From Mycobacterium sp. E2733 (GTDB lineage: Bacteria; Actinomycetota; Actinomycetes; Mycobacteriales; Mycobacteriaceae), in contig NZ_LZJZ01000055.1 in the NCBI RefSeq assembly GCF_001667585.1, positions 1-47,400 of the forward strand: a stretch of 47,400 bases of DNA. Reading direction: 5' to 3'. Positions 17,645 through 25,372 of the stretch are shown here, piece after piece. A program made the position numbers and the translations under genes. Positions within the stretch are counted from its first letter, which is position 1. Every line of letters begins with the position of its first letter. The notes under the pieces are model-generated. The model did no database searches. It saw nothing but the letters and a program-made list of their open reading frames with translations, and was not told the DNA's origin.

Positions 17645-20251
17645 TCACGGGCGGGATTCGGTGGGCGCCGAACCCGGGCGCCCAATCCGTCTGCGATGCG
17701 CCCGCCGGTACTTATCCAGCGCGTCGACGCCGAACAGGATCGGCACCGCGGCCAGGGCGACGGCCCAGCCCCATAGGGGCGGATTCCACTGACCGAGCAA
17801 CCTCGCAATGGGTGGCACCCACAGCTCGATGAGGGAAATGGCCAGCCCGATGAACGCTGCCGGCACCAGGAGCCGGTTGGTGAGCCAGCCCAGCGCTCCC
17901 GGCCAGCGCGAGGAGGACCGGCACGCGAAGACGTTCGCGGTCTGGGCGAAGACGACGGTGATGAATGCCGCGCCAGATGCCATTGTCAGGTCGTGCCCCG
18001 TCGGGAACGGGTTTGCGGGACGCCACCCTAGCGCCATCAGAGACACCACGAAGGCGGTGAGCGACATGACAGCCTCGAGCGGTCCGAGCACTCCGAAGGC
18101 CCGGCTCAGCACTGTGCGGTTCATCAGCCGTCCGTGAACCGGGGGGCCCTCGAGCAAGTGCCTTGCGGGCGGCTCGGCGCCGAGTGCCACCGCCGACAGG
18201 GTGTCGGTGCCGATGTCGAGCGCGATGATCTGCAGAACACCGAGCGCGAGGGGGAACAGTCCGCCCGAGAGCGCCCACACGAGAAAAGGTGCGAGCTCGG
18301 CGACGTTGTCGGTGAGGTGATAGGTCAGGAACCGGCGGATGTTGACGAAGGTCGCGCGACCCTGCTCGATGCCGGCCACGATGCCGGCGAAGGAGTCGTC
18401 GAGCAGAACCAGGTCGGCCGCCTCGCGGGCGACGTCCGTGCCGGAGCGGCCCATTGCCACGCCGATATCGGATTCGTGCAGTGCCGGCGCGTCGTTGACT
18501 CCATCGCCGGTCATCGCCACCACGTGGCCCCGGGAGCGAAGCGCACGGGCGATGCGGAGTTTGTCCTCGGGAGAGACCCGAGCGATGACCACCCCGTCGT
18601 GGTCGAGGACAGCGGCGAGATGCTGTTGTTCCTCCGGTAAATCCGCTCCCAGCAGCACCGGTGAGTCTGCGGACCGTAGCCGCACTTCGTTGCCGATGGC
18701 CGTGGCGGTCGCCGGATGGTCACCGGTCACCATCGCCACCTTCACCCCCGCCTTGCGGCATGCGTCGAGCGACGCGGAGATGCCTTCGCGCGGCGGATCC
18801 TCGAGCGCCACCAGGCCGAGCAGGCGCAACCCGTGGTCGCATTCCCGCTGGTCCCTGGGTGTACGGCCGTTCCTCCGGCCCGCGGCAACGGCGAGGACGC
18901 GCAGCCCCCGGGCAGTGAGGGCGTCCACCGCCTGGTGCGCGGCCGGGTCGTCACCGCAGAGCGGAAGCACAGCGTCCGGCGCACCCTTGACAACGATCTC
19001 GTCGGCCAGCACGACGGCCATGCGGCGCAGCCGGGGATCGAAAGGGAACCGGAGCTCGGCGTGGCCGGTACGACGGTCCTCGACGGTCTCGATGCCCAGT
19101 CGTCGGGCGAAGGTATCGAGGGCAGCCTCCATGGGGTCGCCGTGGGCCCGCCACTGCCCGTCGACTTCTTCGGCGTATCCGGTGGAGCAGCGTTCCCCGG
19201 CCAGGGCGAGCCGGCGAACGGACTCCTCTGCGTCCGATGAGGACCAGGTGAGCCGCGCTGTGGGCCCGTAGCCGGCGCCGTCGATGGTCAACGAGCCGGC
19301 GGGTGTCCAGGCTTCGACCACGGTCATCTGGTTGCGAGTCAGCGTTCCCGTCTTGTCGGTGCAGATGAACGTCGTCGACCCGAGCGTCTCGACGGCCTCG
19401 AGGTTGCGGACCAGGATCTGCCGCTTCGCCATCTGCTCCGAGCCCCAGGCGAGGGACAACGTCACGGTGGGCAGCAGCGCCTCCGGGACGAGGGCGACCG
19501 TGACCCCGATCGCGAACACGAAGGCCTGCTGGATCGGGTTGCCCACGAGCACAGAGACCAGCAGGAACAGCACACCCACACCGATTGCGATCGCCGCGAT
19601 GAGGCGGACGACTCCGCGCAAACCGCGGGTCAGTGGGGTGTCCGGTTTCCTGGTCGAGGTTGTCAGGCGGGTGATGCCGGCCAGGCGGGTCTCTTGGCCG
19701 ATCGCGGTGACCAGCGCGCGCGAATCTCCTTCCACCACAAAGGTGCCCGCGAACAGCTGTGCACCTGCTGCGACTGCGCCGGCCTCGCTTTCGCCCGTGA
19801 GCATGGAGGAGTCGACCAGCAACCGATTTTGGCGAAGCACCACGGCGTCGGCGGGAACACGGTCGCCGCTTTCGAGCAGGAGGACGTCGTCGACAACGAC
19901 GTCCTCGGCCTCGATCACCCGCCGAGCGCCGTCACGCAAGACGGTGACGCGCGTCGGTAGCATCTCTTGGAGCCGGTCGGCGGCGCGGTCTGCCCGCGCT
20001 TGTTGGATCAAGGAGAAGACCCCGTTCAGCACGATTACCGCGACGATGGCGACGCTGAGTTGGGGCAGCTTCGCCAGGAAGGCGAGTACCGCGGCCGCCC
20101 AGAGCAACAGGGCGAAAAAGTGCGTCAGCTCCCCGAGCAGGCGGCGGGCGATCGACGGCCGCCTCGCCGCGGGGAGCCGGTTGGCACCGCCCTGCGCACG
20201 CCGCTCGGTCGCCTCGGCGGTCGACAGGCCGGGCGTCATGACGTCGGCCAT
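17645..20251 (-). CDS. P2-type cation-transporting ATPase
   Basis: This 868-residue protein has the P-ATPase parts in order: N-terminal cation-ATPase domain, actuator motif MLTGESEAG, membrane motif PEALLPTVTLSLA, phosphorylation site CTDKTGTLT, and hinge GDGVNDAPAL. A C-terminal block of six hydrophobic helices follows. The absence of a CPx motif and of a heavy-metal-binding N-domain places it with the P2 (Ca/Na/K-type) rather than metal (P1B) pumps. It resembles mycobacterial CtpF-type pumps, but the ion cannot be assigned. The ATG at 20251 follows GAGAGGAGGG; a longer frame from 20302 is unlikely. It has no partner gene nearby. Confidence 0.9.
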   Translation of the reverse strand: MADVMTPGLSTAEATERRAQGGANRLPAARRPSIARRLLGELTHFFALLLWAAAVLAFLAKLPQLSVAIVAVIVLNGVFSLIQQARADRAADRLQEMLPTRVTVLRDGARRVIEAEDVVVDDVLLLESGDRVPADAVVLRQNRLLVDSSMLTGESEAGAVAAGAQLFAGTFVVEGDSRALVTAIGQETRLAGITRLTTSTRKPDTPLTRGLRGVVRLIAAIAIGVGVLFLLVSVLVGNPIQQAFVFAIGVTVALVPEALLPTVTLSLAWGSEQMAKRQILVRNLEAVETLGSTTFICTDKTGTLTRNQMTVVEAWTPAGSLTIDGAGYGPTARLTWSSSDAEESVRRLALAGERCSTGYAEEVDGQWRAHGDPMEAALDTFARRLGIETVEDRRTGHAELRFPFDPRLRRMAVVLADEIVVKGAPDAVLPLCGDDPAAHQAVDALTARGLRVLAVAAGRRNGRTPRDQRECDHGLRLLGLVALEDPPREGISASLDACRKAGVKVAMVTGDHPATATAIGNEVRLRSADSPVLLGADLPEEQQHLAAVLDHDGVVIARVSPEDKLRIARALRSRGHVVAMTGDGVNDAPALHESDIGVAMGRSGTDVAREAADLVLLDDSFAGIVAGIEQGRATFVNIRRFLTYHLTDNVAELAPFLVWALSGGLFPLALGVLQIIALDIGTDTLSAVALGAEPPARHLLEGPPVHGRLMNRTVLSRAFGVLGPLEAVMSLTAFVVSLMALGWRPANPFPTGHDLTMASGAAFITVVFAQTANVFACRSSSRWPGALGWLTNRLLVPAAFIGLAISLIELWVPPIARLLGQWNPPLWGWAVALAAVPILFGVDALDKYRRAHRRRIGRPGSAPTESRP

Positions 20252-20331
20252 GGCCCTCCTCTCCGCTGAGCCGCGACCGTGATCTCTCGGCGGCGATGGC
20301 AACGGCCCTGGCAGAGGCCTCTCACGATTCG

Positions 20332-20359
20332 TTGCCAGCAGCCGACGAAATGCTATAAC
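20332..20359 (+). promoter_or_regulatory. Candidate sigma-A promoter for the CAU tRNA
   Basis: TTGCCA (20332-20337) and TATAAC (20354-20359) are separated by 16 bases, about 100 bases before the tRNA gene. The match to a housekeeping promoter is good for such a GC-rich genome. Confidence 0.5.
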
Positions 20360-20459
20360 CGTCGCGGCCGAGCGGCCGAACTCCTGAGCTGCCCGGGATC
20401 CCGCCCGGCGGACATTGCCGTCGGCGTTCGGCTACCGTTTCCTACGGAACGATCGCGTC

Positions 20460-20533
20460 GGGGCGGTAGCTCAGTTGGTTAGAGCCGCGGACTCATAATC
20501 CGTTGGTCGCGGGTTCGAGCCCCGCCCGCCCCA
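20460..20533 (+). tRNA. tRNA with CAT anticodon (elongator Met, or Ile2)
   Basis: The 74-base cloverleaf has acceptor GGGGCGG paired with CCGCCCC, D-arm around GCTCAGTTGGTTAGAGC, anticodon loop CTCATAA giving CAT, and T-arm GCGGG-TTCGAGC-CCCGC. The paired first base excludes the initiator tRNA. CCA is not encoded. The 3' end is part of the target duplication of an IS element that starts nine bases downstream, so the tRNA stays intact despite the insertion. A second, decayed copy of its 3' half lies at 25286-25308. Confidence 0.93.
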
Positions 20534-20542
20534 CGGCTAATC
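20528..20542 (+). repeat. Left target-site duplication of the IS481-family element
   Basis: The 15-base sequence GCCCCACGGCTAATC flanks the IS on its left and is identical to 21565-21579. Its first six bases are the 3' end of the tRNA, so the insertion regenerated the tRNA terminus. Confidence 0.88.
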
Positions 20543-21564
20543 TCTAAAACTGACGGACATCATTGACAGTCCGGGTCTCCGATCACTAGGAGACCTGCAT
20601 GAGCGAACCGCTGCTGCCCCGTGAAGTCCGTCGCCGGTTGGCGATCATCCAGCACGCCGAGGAAGTGACCGGCAACGTCGCGATGACGTGCCGCTACTAC
20701 GGGATTAGTCGGCCGACCTACTACACCTGGTTGCGGCGCTACCGCGAGCAGGGCATCGATGGGTTGCGGGACCTGTCCCGGCGACCGCGCCATAGCCCCA
20801 ACGCCACTCATGTCGACGTCGTCGGCAAGATCCTCTACCTGCGGAAGAACTACCATTTCGGACCGGGCAAGATCGCGATGTACCTCAAGCGCTACCACGA
20901 CGTCGCGGTATCCCAGTCAGGTGTCTGGCGCATCCTCAAGCGCCTGGACCTCAACCGCCTGCCGGCCTCACAGCGCTACAAACGGCTCGACAAACGATGG
21001 CAACGCTACGAAAAGCAGCTCCCCGGCCACCAGGTCCAAATTGACGTCAAATTCGTTGAGCCACTGAAGACCGCAGCGCGCTCCGCCGCCAATCGACGCA
21101 CCAAGTACTACCAGTTCACCGCGATCGACGACTGCACCCGGCTACGGGTACTGCGCATCTACCCACGCTGCGATCAGAAAACCGCGATCCAGTTCGTTGA
21201 CTACGTGCTCGAGCGCCTGCCCTTCCCGGTACAGGTCGTCCAGACTGACAACGGCGCCGAATTCCAGTCAGCCTTCCACTACCACGTTCTCGACAAAGGG
21301 GTTGGCCACCGCTACATCAAGCCCCGCACCCCTCGCCTCAACGGCAAGGTGGAGCGCTCCCACCGCATCGACGCCGAGGAGTTCTACGCCCTGCTCGATG
21401 GCGTCGTCACTGACGACGCCAAAGTCTTCAACAACAAACTCAGAGAGTGGGAGGACTACTACAACTACCATCGCCCCCACGGCGGCCTCGGCGGCCAGAC
21501 GCCCTACGAACGACTACGCCAGAAAACCCAGACCCGGCCGTAATCGATGACCGTCAGTCGCACA
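20543..21564 (+). mobile_element. IS481-family insertion sequence, complete
   Basis: The element is 1022 bases long. Its imperfect terminal inverted repeats of about 35 bases share ACTGACGGNCATC and CCGGGTCT. The right end reads TGT...outermost on its own strand and the left end TCT. It contains one intact transposase and is flanked by an exact 15-base duplication. Intact ends, frame and duplication indicate a recent insertion. Confidence 0.88.
20599..21543 (+). CDS. IS481-family DDE transposase
   Basis: This 314-residue protein has an N-terminal helix-turn-helix (MTCRYYGISRPTYYTWLRRY, around residues 30-50) and an rve-type integrase core. The catalytic triad is visible as the Asp of QIDVKF, the Asp of QTDNGAEF and the Glu of NGKVERSH. 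GAGACC precedes the ATG, and the gene fills the element. No frameshift is seen, so it is probably active. Confidence 0.93.
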   Translation: MSEPLLPREVRRRLAIIQHAEEVTGNVAMTCRYYGISRPTYYTWLRRYREQGIDGLRDLSRRPRHSPNATHVDVVGKILYLRKNYHFGPGKIAMYLKRYHDVAVSQSGVWRILKRLDLNRLPASQRYKRLDKRWQRYEKQLPGHQVQIDVKFVEPLKTAARSAANRRTKYYQFTAIDDCTRLRVLRIYPRCDQKTAIQFVDYVLERLPFPVQVVQTDNGAEFQSAFHYHVLDKGVGHRYIKPRTPRLNGKVERSHRIDAEEFYALLDGVVTDDAKVFNNKLREWEDYYNYHRPHGGLGGQTPYERLRQKTQTRP

Positions 21565-21579
21565 GCCCCACGGCTAATC
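21565..21579 (+). repeat. Right target-site duplication of the IS481-family element
   Basis: This exact copy of the 15 bases at 20528-20542 continues into the original sequence downstream of the tRNA (GCCTCGAGGGG...). Confidence 0.88.
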
Positions 21580-22812
21580 GCCTCGAGGGGACCGTTTGGT
21601 CCTGGCCTCCGCCTCCATCCGCAGCCGGATCGCCCGTGCCCGCGCCTCGGTGGCCAAGGCCTGGGCTTCGGCGGCTTCTGCCCCCGCCCACACTTCAGCG
21701 GCCAAGGCTTCGGTCTCGGCAGCTTCCGCCCGCGCTCGCGCCTCGGCTGCCTGCACCTCGGCATCGGCGGCTTCCGCCCGCGCCCGCTCGCGCGCCCGCG
21801 CCTCGGCGGCCAGGGCTTCGGTCTCGGCGGCTTCCGCCCGAGCCCGCGCCTCGGCGACCAGGGCCTCGGCTGCGGCAGCCCGTGCCCGCTTCCTTGCTTC
21901 GGCGGCGAGGGCTTGGGTTTCGGCGGCTTCTGCCTGCTTCTGTGCCGCCGCCGCTAGGGCTTGGGCCTCGGCGTCTTCTGCCTGCTTTCGTGCTTCGGCG
22001 GCCAGGGTTTCGGCGGCGGCGGCTTCTGCCCGCGCCCGCTCTCTTGCCCGCGCCTCGGCCGCCAGGGCTTGGGCGGCGGCGGCTTCCGCCTGCGCTCGCG
22101 CCTCGGCGGCCAGCGCTTCGGGTTCCGCGGCCAGGGCTTGGGCGGCGGCGGCTTCTGCTCGCGCTCGCGCCTCGGCGGTCAGTGCTTCGGCTTCGGCGGC
22201 CAGCGCTTCGGCTTGGGCGGCCAGGGCTTGGGCGGCGGCGACTTCTGCTCGCGCTCGCGCCTCGGCGGCCAGCGCTTCGGCTTCGACCGCCAGGGCTTCG
22301 GCGGCGGCGGCTTCTGCTTGCGCTTGTGCCTCGGCAGCCAGTACGTCGGCTTCGGCGGTTTCGGCCCGCGCCCGGGCCTCTGCTTCTAACTCCGGCCGCT
22401 CCGGCCCCCGCTTTGGCCGCCTTTTCGGTTGGACGGCGCGCGGCTGGCGGATCCGTTTCTGGGTGCCCGCGACCCGCGCCTGTTGCTGAGCCACTCTGTA
22501 TGGGCCCGCTAAGAGATCAGCCACAACCAAAGCCACGCCGGCCAGCAACAGAAGCGGCAGCGCGAGGAATGGGCGCGCGATCATCCCCCAAAACCCAACA
22601 ACCACCACCGCCGCCGCGAACAATGCCGCGGCGCCCGGATAACGCTCGCCAAATCCGAGGATCGTCGCCGGAACCGCTGACGCCCTCGTGGCCCACGGAC
22701 GCCGACCCGGCTGACTGATGACCATCCTCGGAGATCCCACGATCCCTCTCCTTCGCGGAGATGCTGGCACATAAGCGTACTGCGCAGGTGGTCGCGGCGG
22801 CGGCCTAACCAT
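21574..22812 (-). CDS. Membrane-anchored alanine-rich helical repeat protein
   Basis: This 412-residue protein of unknown function has a proline- and arginine-rich N-terminus (1-50). Two hydrophobic helices (about 61-78 and 81-102) form a probable hairpin, followed by a very basic linker (106-139). From residue 143 to about 400 it is built from 16-residue modules of the type AEARARAEAAAAQALA, with 7-residue inserts (AEAEALA) and two 20-residue versions containing an extra ARER. The tail is charged (EARTKRSPRGD). Such a sequence should form one very long helix or coiled coil projecting from the membrane, comparable in style to the TolA helical domain. It lies inside the candidate island, and its last codons overlap the IS target duplication by a few bases. 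Function cannot be assigned. Confidence 0.72.
   Translation of the reverse strand: MVRPPPRPPAQYAYVPASPRRRGIVGSPRMVISQPGRRPWATRASAVPATILGFGERYPGAAALFAAAVVVVGFWGMIARPFLALPLLLLAGVALVVADLLAGPYRVAQQQARVAGTQKRIRQPRAVQPKRRPKRGPERPELEAEARARAETAEADVLAAEAQAQAEAAAAEALAVEAEALAAEARARAEVAAAQALAAQAEALAAEAEALTAEARARAEAAAAQALAAEPEALAAEARAQAEAAAAQALAAEARARERARAEAAAAETLAAEARKQAEDAEAQALAAAAQKQAEAAETQALAAEARKRARAAAAEALVAEARARAEAAETEALAAEARARERARAEAADAEVQAAEARARAEAAETEALAAEVWAGAEAAEAQALATEARARAIRLRMEAEARTKRSPRGD
21613..22386 (-). repeat. Coding tandem repeat (48-bp modules) in the helical protein gene
   Basis: The DNA behind the helical domain consists of about 14 degenerate 48-base units, with 21-base and 12-base insertions. 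This arrangement is prone to slippage and copy-number change while keeping frame, since every unit is a multiple of three. Confidence 0.8.
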
Positions 22813-22992
22813 TCGTGTGTCGGCAGCATATGCCGCCGCAGCGCCAATCCGGAAGAACCCACCCAGCCACTTGCTGGCCAGTCAGGGTGGGAACGGGCGA
22901 GGCCGTCGCTCGTTCAGAGGTCTCGTCTCTCGTTCCCGTGCGTCGAGCTCACAAGGGGACGAAGACACGCCGGCGCTGGGAGGCTGTTCGGC

Positions 22993-23166
22993 GAATGACG
23001 TCGGCTGATGCGTGACATTTCGTCTTCGGGTGATGCGCGACAGTGTCTTCGGCTGATCCTTGACACTCCCTGGATGAGGGAGTTTGAGCGTGGCCGAACA
23101 GCGGTATCGGGCCGTGAGACTGTGATTGATGACGGTTTGTCGGTGTCGCAGGCTGCAGGAAATTGA
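22993..23166 (+). pseudogene. Remnant of a second IS481-family element (transposase N-terminus)
   Basis: Three short repeats of the type TCGGSTGATSCKYGACA (about 22993, 23015 and 23045) resemble an IS end. They are followed at 23090 by a GTG frame reading VAEQRYRAVRL, which stops. The next frame continues VIDDGLSVSQAAGN and also stops. Together these read like the start of an IS481-family transposase split by a frameshift. Nothing of the catalytic core follows. The region from 22813 to here has no other recognisable feature. Confidence 0.6.
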
Positions 23167-23330
23167 CCGCGACGCTGTTGACCTCCCGCAGATGGTGACC
23201 GCGCTAAGCAATGCGACTGTTATCAATCGTGCCGCAGGTCCTCAGGCCAGCTGCTCGCCGAGAGCGATTCGTGGCATCCACAGGCGACTGCTCTGCGCGG
23301 CCCGCTGGCTCAACTTCTTCGTTCTACGGC

Positions 23331-23359
23331 CCAAAGTCACTGCGTGGAACTGACTTTGG
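23331..23359 (-). terminator. Hairpin terminator of the nitroreductase fragment
   Basis: Perfect nine-base arms CCAAAGTCA and TGACTTTGG with an 11-base loop lie directly after the stop of the minus-strand nitroreductase fragment. Confidence 0.6.
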
Positions 23360-23590
23360 TCAACACCAGCGCGCTTCGTTGTACGGAAACAGGCGGTAGA
23401 ACACACTAGATGGCCCTGTAACGAGCGTTGCGGCCTCAGCCTTACTCAGGATGCGGGGATTGGCTAGCGCGATACTTTTGCCGCGCTTGTGCAGCACCGC
23501 CTGTCCACCGGCGAATACATTCTGCAACCAGTCCGATTTCAGCCCGTACCCGATGAGAACGACGAAGCCACCGCGCGTGGGTGGAAACAC
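23360..23590 (-). pseudogene. C-terminal fragment of a deazaflavin-type nitroreductase
   Basis: The 76-residue frame contains FVVLIGYGLKSDWLQNVFAG and a following HKRGKSIALANPRIL. These match the C-terminal half of the small mycobacterial F420/deazaflavin-dependent nitroreductase family (usually about 140-150 residues). The N-terminal half is missing and the sequence abuts an aldehyde dehydrogenase fragment at about 23590. A terminator hairpin is retained downstream. It is most likely a truncated pseudogene. Confidence 0.55.
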
Positions 23591-24120
23591 CGGGCGGGCC
23601 CATGGTTTCGCCGACCGGGCTGGGCGGCGTCACCGTCGTCCGCCAACCGGTCGGGGTGGTCGGAGTCATCACGCCGTTCAACTTTGCATTCTCGATCAAC
23701 ATTCAGAAGTGCCTGGCCGCCTTGGCCGTCGGGTGCACTGTCGTGCTCAAGCCCCATCCGCGGACGCCAATGAACGCCTTGGAGTTGGCCACGGTTGGTG
23801 AGGAAGCGGGGCTCCCGCAACGTCGTTGCGGGCGGTGCGGACGTGGGAGAGGAGCTGTGTACGCACCGAGGCGTCGACATGATCGGGTTCACCGGTTCGA
23901 CGGCGACCGGTCGGCGCATTCGTGAACTATCGGCGGCCACGATGAAACGTGCGCAGCTGGAACTCGGCGGCAAGAGCGCGCACATCGTCCTCGACGATGT
24001 CACCGAGAATGATGTCGCGGGAATAGGATTCGGGCAGGTGCTGATGCATGCCGGACAGGCATGCACCGTCACGTCGCGACTTCTATTGCCCGAGCACCTA
24101 TTCAAGGAACGCACACGCAG
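23581..24120 (+). pseudogene. Aldehyde dehydrogenase fragment with frameshift
   Basis: Two frames read as one aldehyde dehydrogenase interior: VTVVRQPVGVVGVITPFNF and VGCTVVLKPHPRTPMNALE in the first, then NVVAGGADVGEEL, MIGFTGSTATGRRI, the catalytic-glutamate motif LELGGKSAH and the catalytic-cysteine motif GQACTVTSR in the second. The switch near 23810 requires a frameshift, and both ends of the roughly 480-residue enzyme are absent. It is a clear pseudogene fragment. Confidence 0.8.
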
Positions 24121-24320
24121 GGAATGGACCGACTTCTTCATTGCGACCGATATCGCAGGAGCCCCAGCATTTTTGGGCGCAGACCTGTTCGACGACGACC
24201 ACACGAAGGCTCGTCGACTCGTCTACGAACAGGCTGAGTCGGATGGAACCTCGCAGCGACTGATAGGAACGTGCGTCAAGACCAAACCCGACGAACGATT
24301 TGCACCGCCGGCAGCGCCGC

Positions 24321-24413
24321 ACGCTGGGGCAGCATACGGAAGAGTTACTCGCCGCCCTGGCAGGCTACGACGCGGCCGGAATCGAGCGCCTCCGTTCGAC
24401 TGGCGCAATCTGA
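24321..24413 (+). pseudogene. C-terminal fragment of a CaiB/BaiF-type CoA-transferase
   Basis: One frame reads TLGQHTEELLAALAGYDAAG, followed by IERLRSTGAI and a TGA at 24411. This matches the conserved C-terminal end of family III CoA-transferases (LGQHTxEVL...LGYD...I..LR...GAI). No upstream part of such a gene is present; the 200 bases between it and the aldehyde dehydrogenase fragment are unassigned. Confidence 0.5.
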
Positions 24414-24648
24414 ACAGCGGGCCACTCAAGGTTCAAATATGAGGAGGTTCGGCGTCTCATCTGCCGATCGCTAGCTAGCAGCACTGCGCGGGTCTTACCC
24501 CGGCGTCAGCCGGGCGATTTATAGCCGTACCGAGGGACTGCTCCCTGACCGGGGCGAAAGTTCAATACAGTCCGCGCCCCTGTCCGCTGCCCCGATGGCT
24601 CATGGACAACGCGTTTTGATGAGGCAGCGCTGCGGGTAACCACCCGGG

Positions 24649-25209
24649 GTGCGCGCGGAATCTGTAATCGCCGCCGCCGCGGTCGCCGTGGTCGTTGCCG
24701 CATGCCCGTGTCCCACTGGTTCGGCTGACCCCACGTCCGAGAATCCACCGTTCCCGATCGGTCAGATGGGTGTGCCCGTGCATGCGCGCGCGGCCGGCGG
24801 CGCGACCGCCGACATCACTGTCAACAGTGCAACGTGGTTACCGCCGGGGTGCACCTCTCATTTTGCGATTCCGACGTATGGCTCCGCATGCAGCGTGGTG
24901 GAAGTGACTATCACCGGGACGTCCCACCGGTTCTTCCAGTTCGACCAGAACTACATATTCGCCGGATACGGCGGCGGCAGTCAGCCATGGACCCATCCCG
25001 ACGATCCGCCCCAGCCGGGAACGTTTGCGGTCGACTACCGGAGGCTCGACAAGATGCCCCCGCTGCAATCGGGCGGCCTTCATGACGGGCAAACCGCACA
25101 CGGATTCGTCGGCTTCGGCATGCCGACGGGAGGCGACCTGTACATCACGATCAACGATCCCGCGCAACCCGCTCCCTACACCGAAGCGGGCTGGATCGTC
25201 CACACCTGA
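24649..25209 (+). CDS. Putative exported lipoprotein of unknown function
   Basis: The 186-residue product starts at a GTG with CCCGGGGT upstream, a weak ribosome site. The hydrophobic N-terminus ends in VVVAAC, which fits a lipobox (V-A-A-C, Cys19). The mature part begins PIGQMGVPVHARAAGG and appears beta-rich, with two further cysteines (GCTSHF and SACSVVEV). The general pattern recalls small secreted immunoglobulin-like mycobacterial proteins such as MPT63/DUF4352, but the similarity is not strong enough to assign. It is the last gene before the distal tRNA remnant, so it may belong to the island. Confidence 0.62.
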   Translation: MRAESVIAAAAVAVVVAACPCPTGSADPTSENPPFPIGQMGVPVHARAAGGATADITVNSATWLPPGCTSHFAIPTYGSACSVVEVTITGTSHRFFQFDQNYIFAGYGGGSQPWTHPDDPPQPGTFAVDYRRLDKMPPLQSGGLHDGQTAHGFVGFGMPTGGDLYITINDPAQPAPYTEAGWIVHT

Positions 25210-25285
25210 CGCGGCCACCGCAAAAGTGCACGGTCATCTCTGGCGCCCGCGCGCAATGTTCGTGTGAACACACCACCCGCCCGCA

Positions 25286-25308
25286 AATCCGTTGGTCGCG
25301 GATTCGAG
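25286..25308 (+). repeat. Decayed copy of tRNA 3' half (candidate distal att site)
   Basis: The 23 bases match 20497-20519 of the CAU tRNA except for one G-to-A change, starting in the anticodon loop and covering the variable region and T-arm. The following C-rich bases resemble the acceptor end but have diverged. The copy has no 5' half, so it is not a tRNA gene. Confidence 0.75.
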
Positions 25309-25329
25309 GCCCCCGCCCCCCGGCCATGG

Positions 25330-25370
25330 CCTGGGCGATCGGCTGCCTGGGACTTCGTCCATCGCCCAGG
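25330..25370 (-). terminator. Hairpin terminator after the alpha/beta hydrolase gene
   Basis: Perfect ten-base arms CCTGGGCGAT and ATCGCCCAGG with a 21-base loop lie directly downstream of the minus-strand hydrolase stop codon at 25373. Confidence 0.6.
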
Positions 25371-25372
25371 GG

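Larger units (their letters stand above)
20497..25308. mobile_element. Candidate decayed genomic island at the CAU tRNA
   Basis: The tRNA 3' half at 20497-20519 is repeated in the same orientation at 25286-25308, with 22 of 23 bases identical. This is the signature left by tyrosine-integrase insertion into a tRNA gene. The enclosed 4.8 kb is clearly accessory: an IS481-family element, a repetitive helical protein, several truncated genes and a lone exported protein. No integrase remains, so the element is presumably no longer mobile, or the integrase was deleted. Confidence 0.55.

Noticed and set aside
22993..23060. Short repeats with TGACA cores as a CRISPR or iteron array
   Set aside because: There are only three degenerate copies, placed next to a transposase remnant; an IS end is the simpler explanation.
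25286..25308. A second tRNA gene
   Set aside because: Only the 3' half matches; the 5' half and a foldable acceptor stem are missing.
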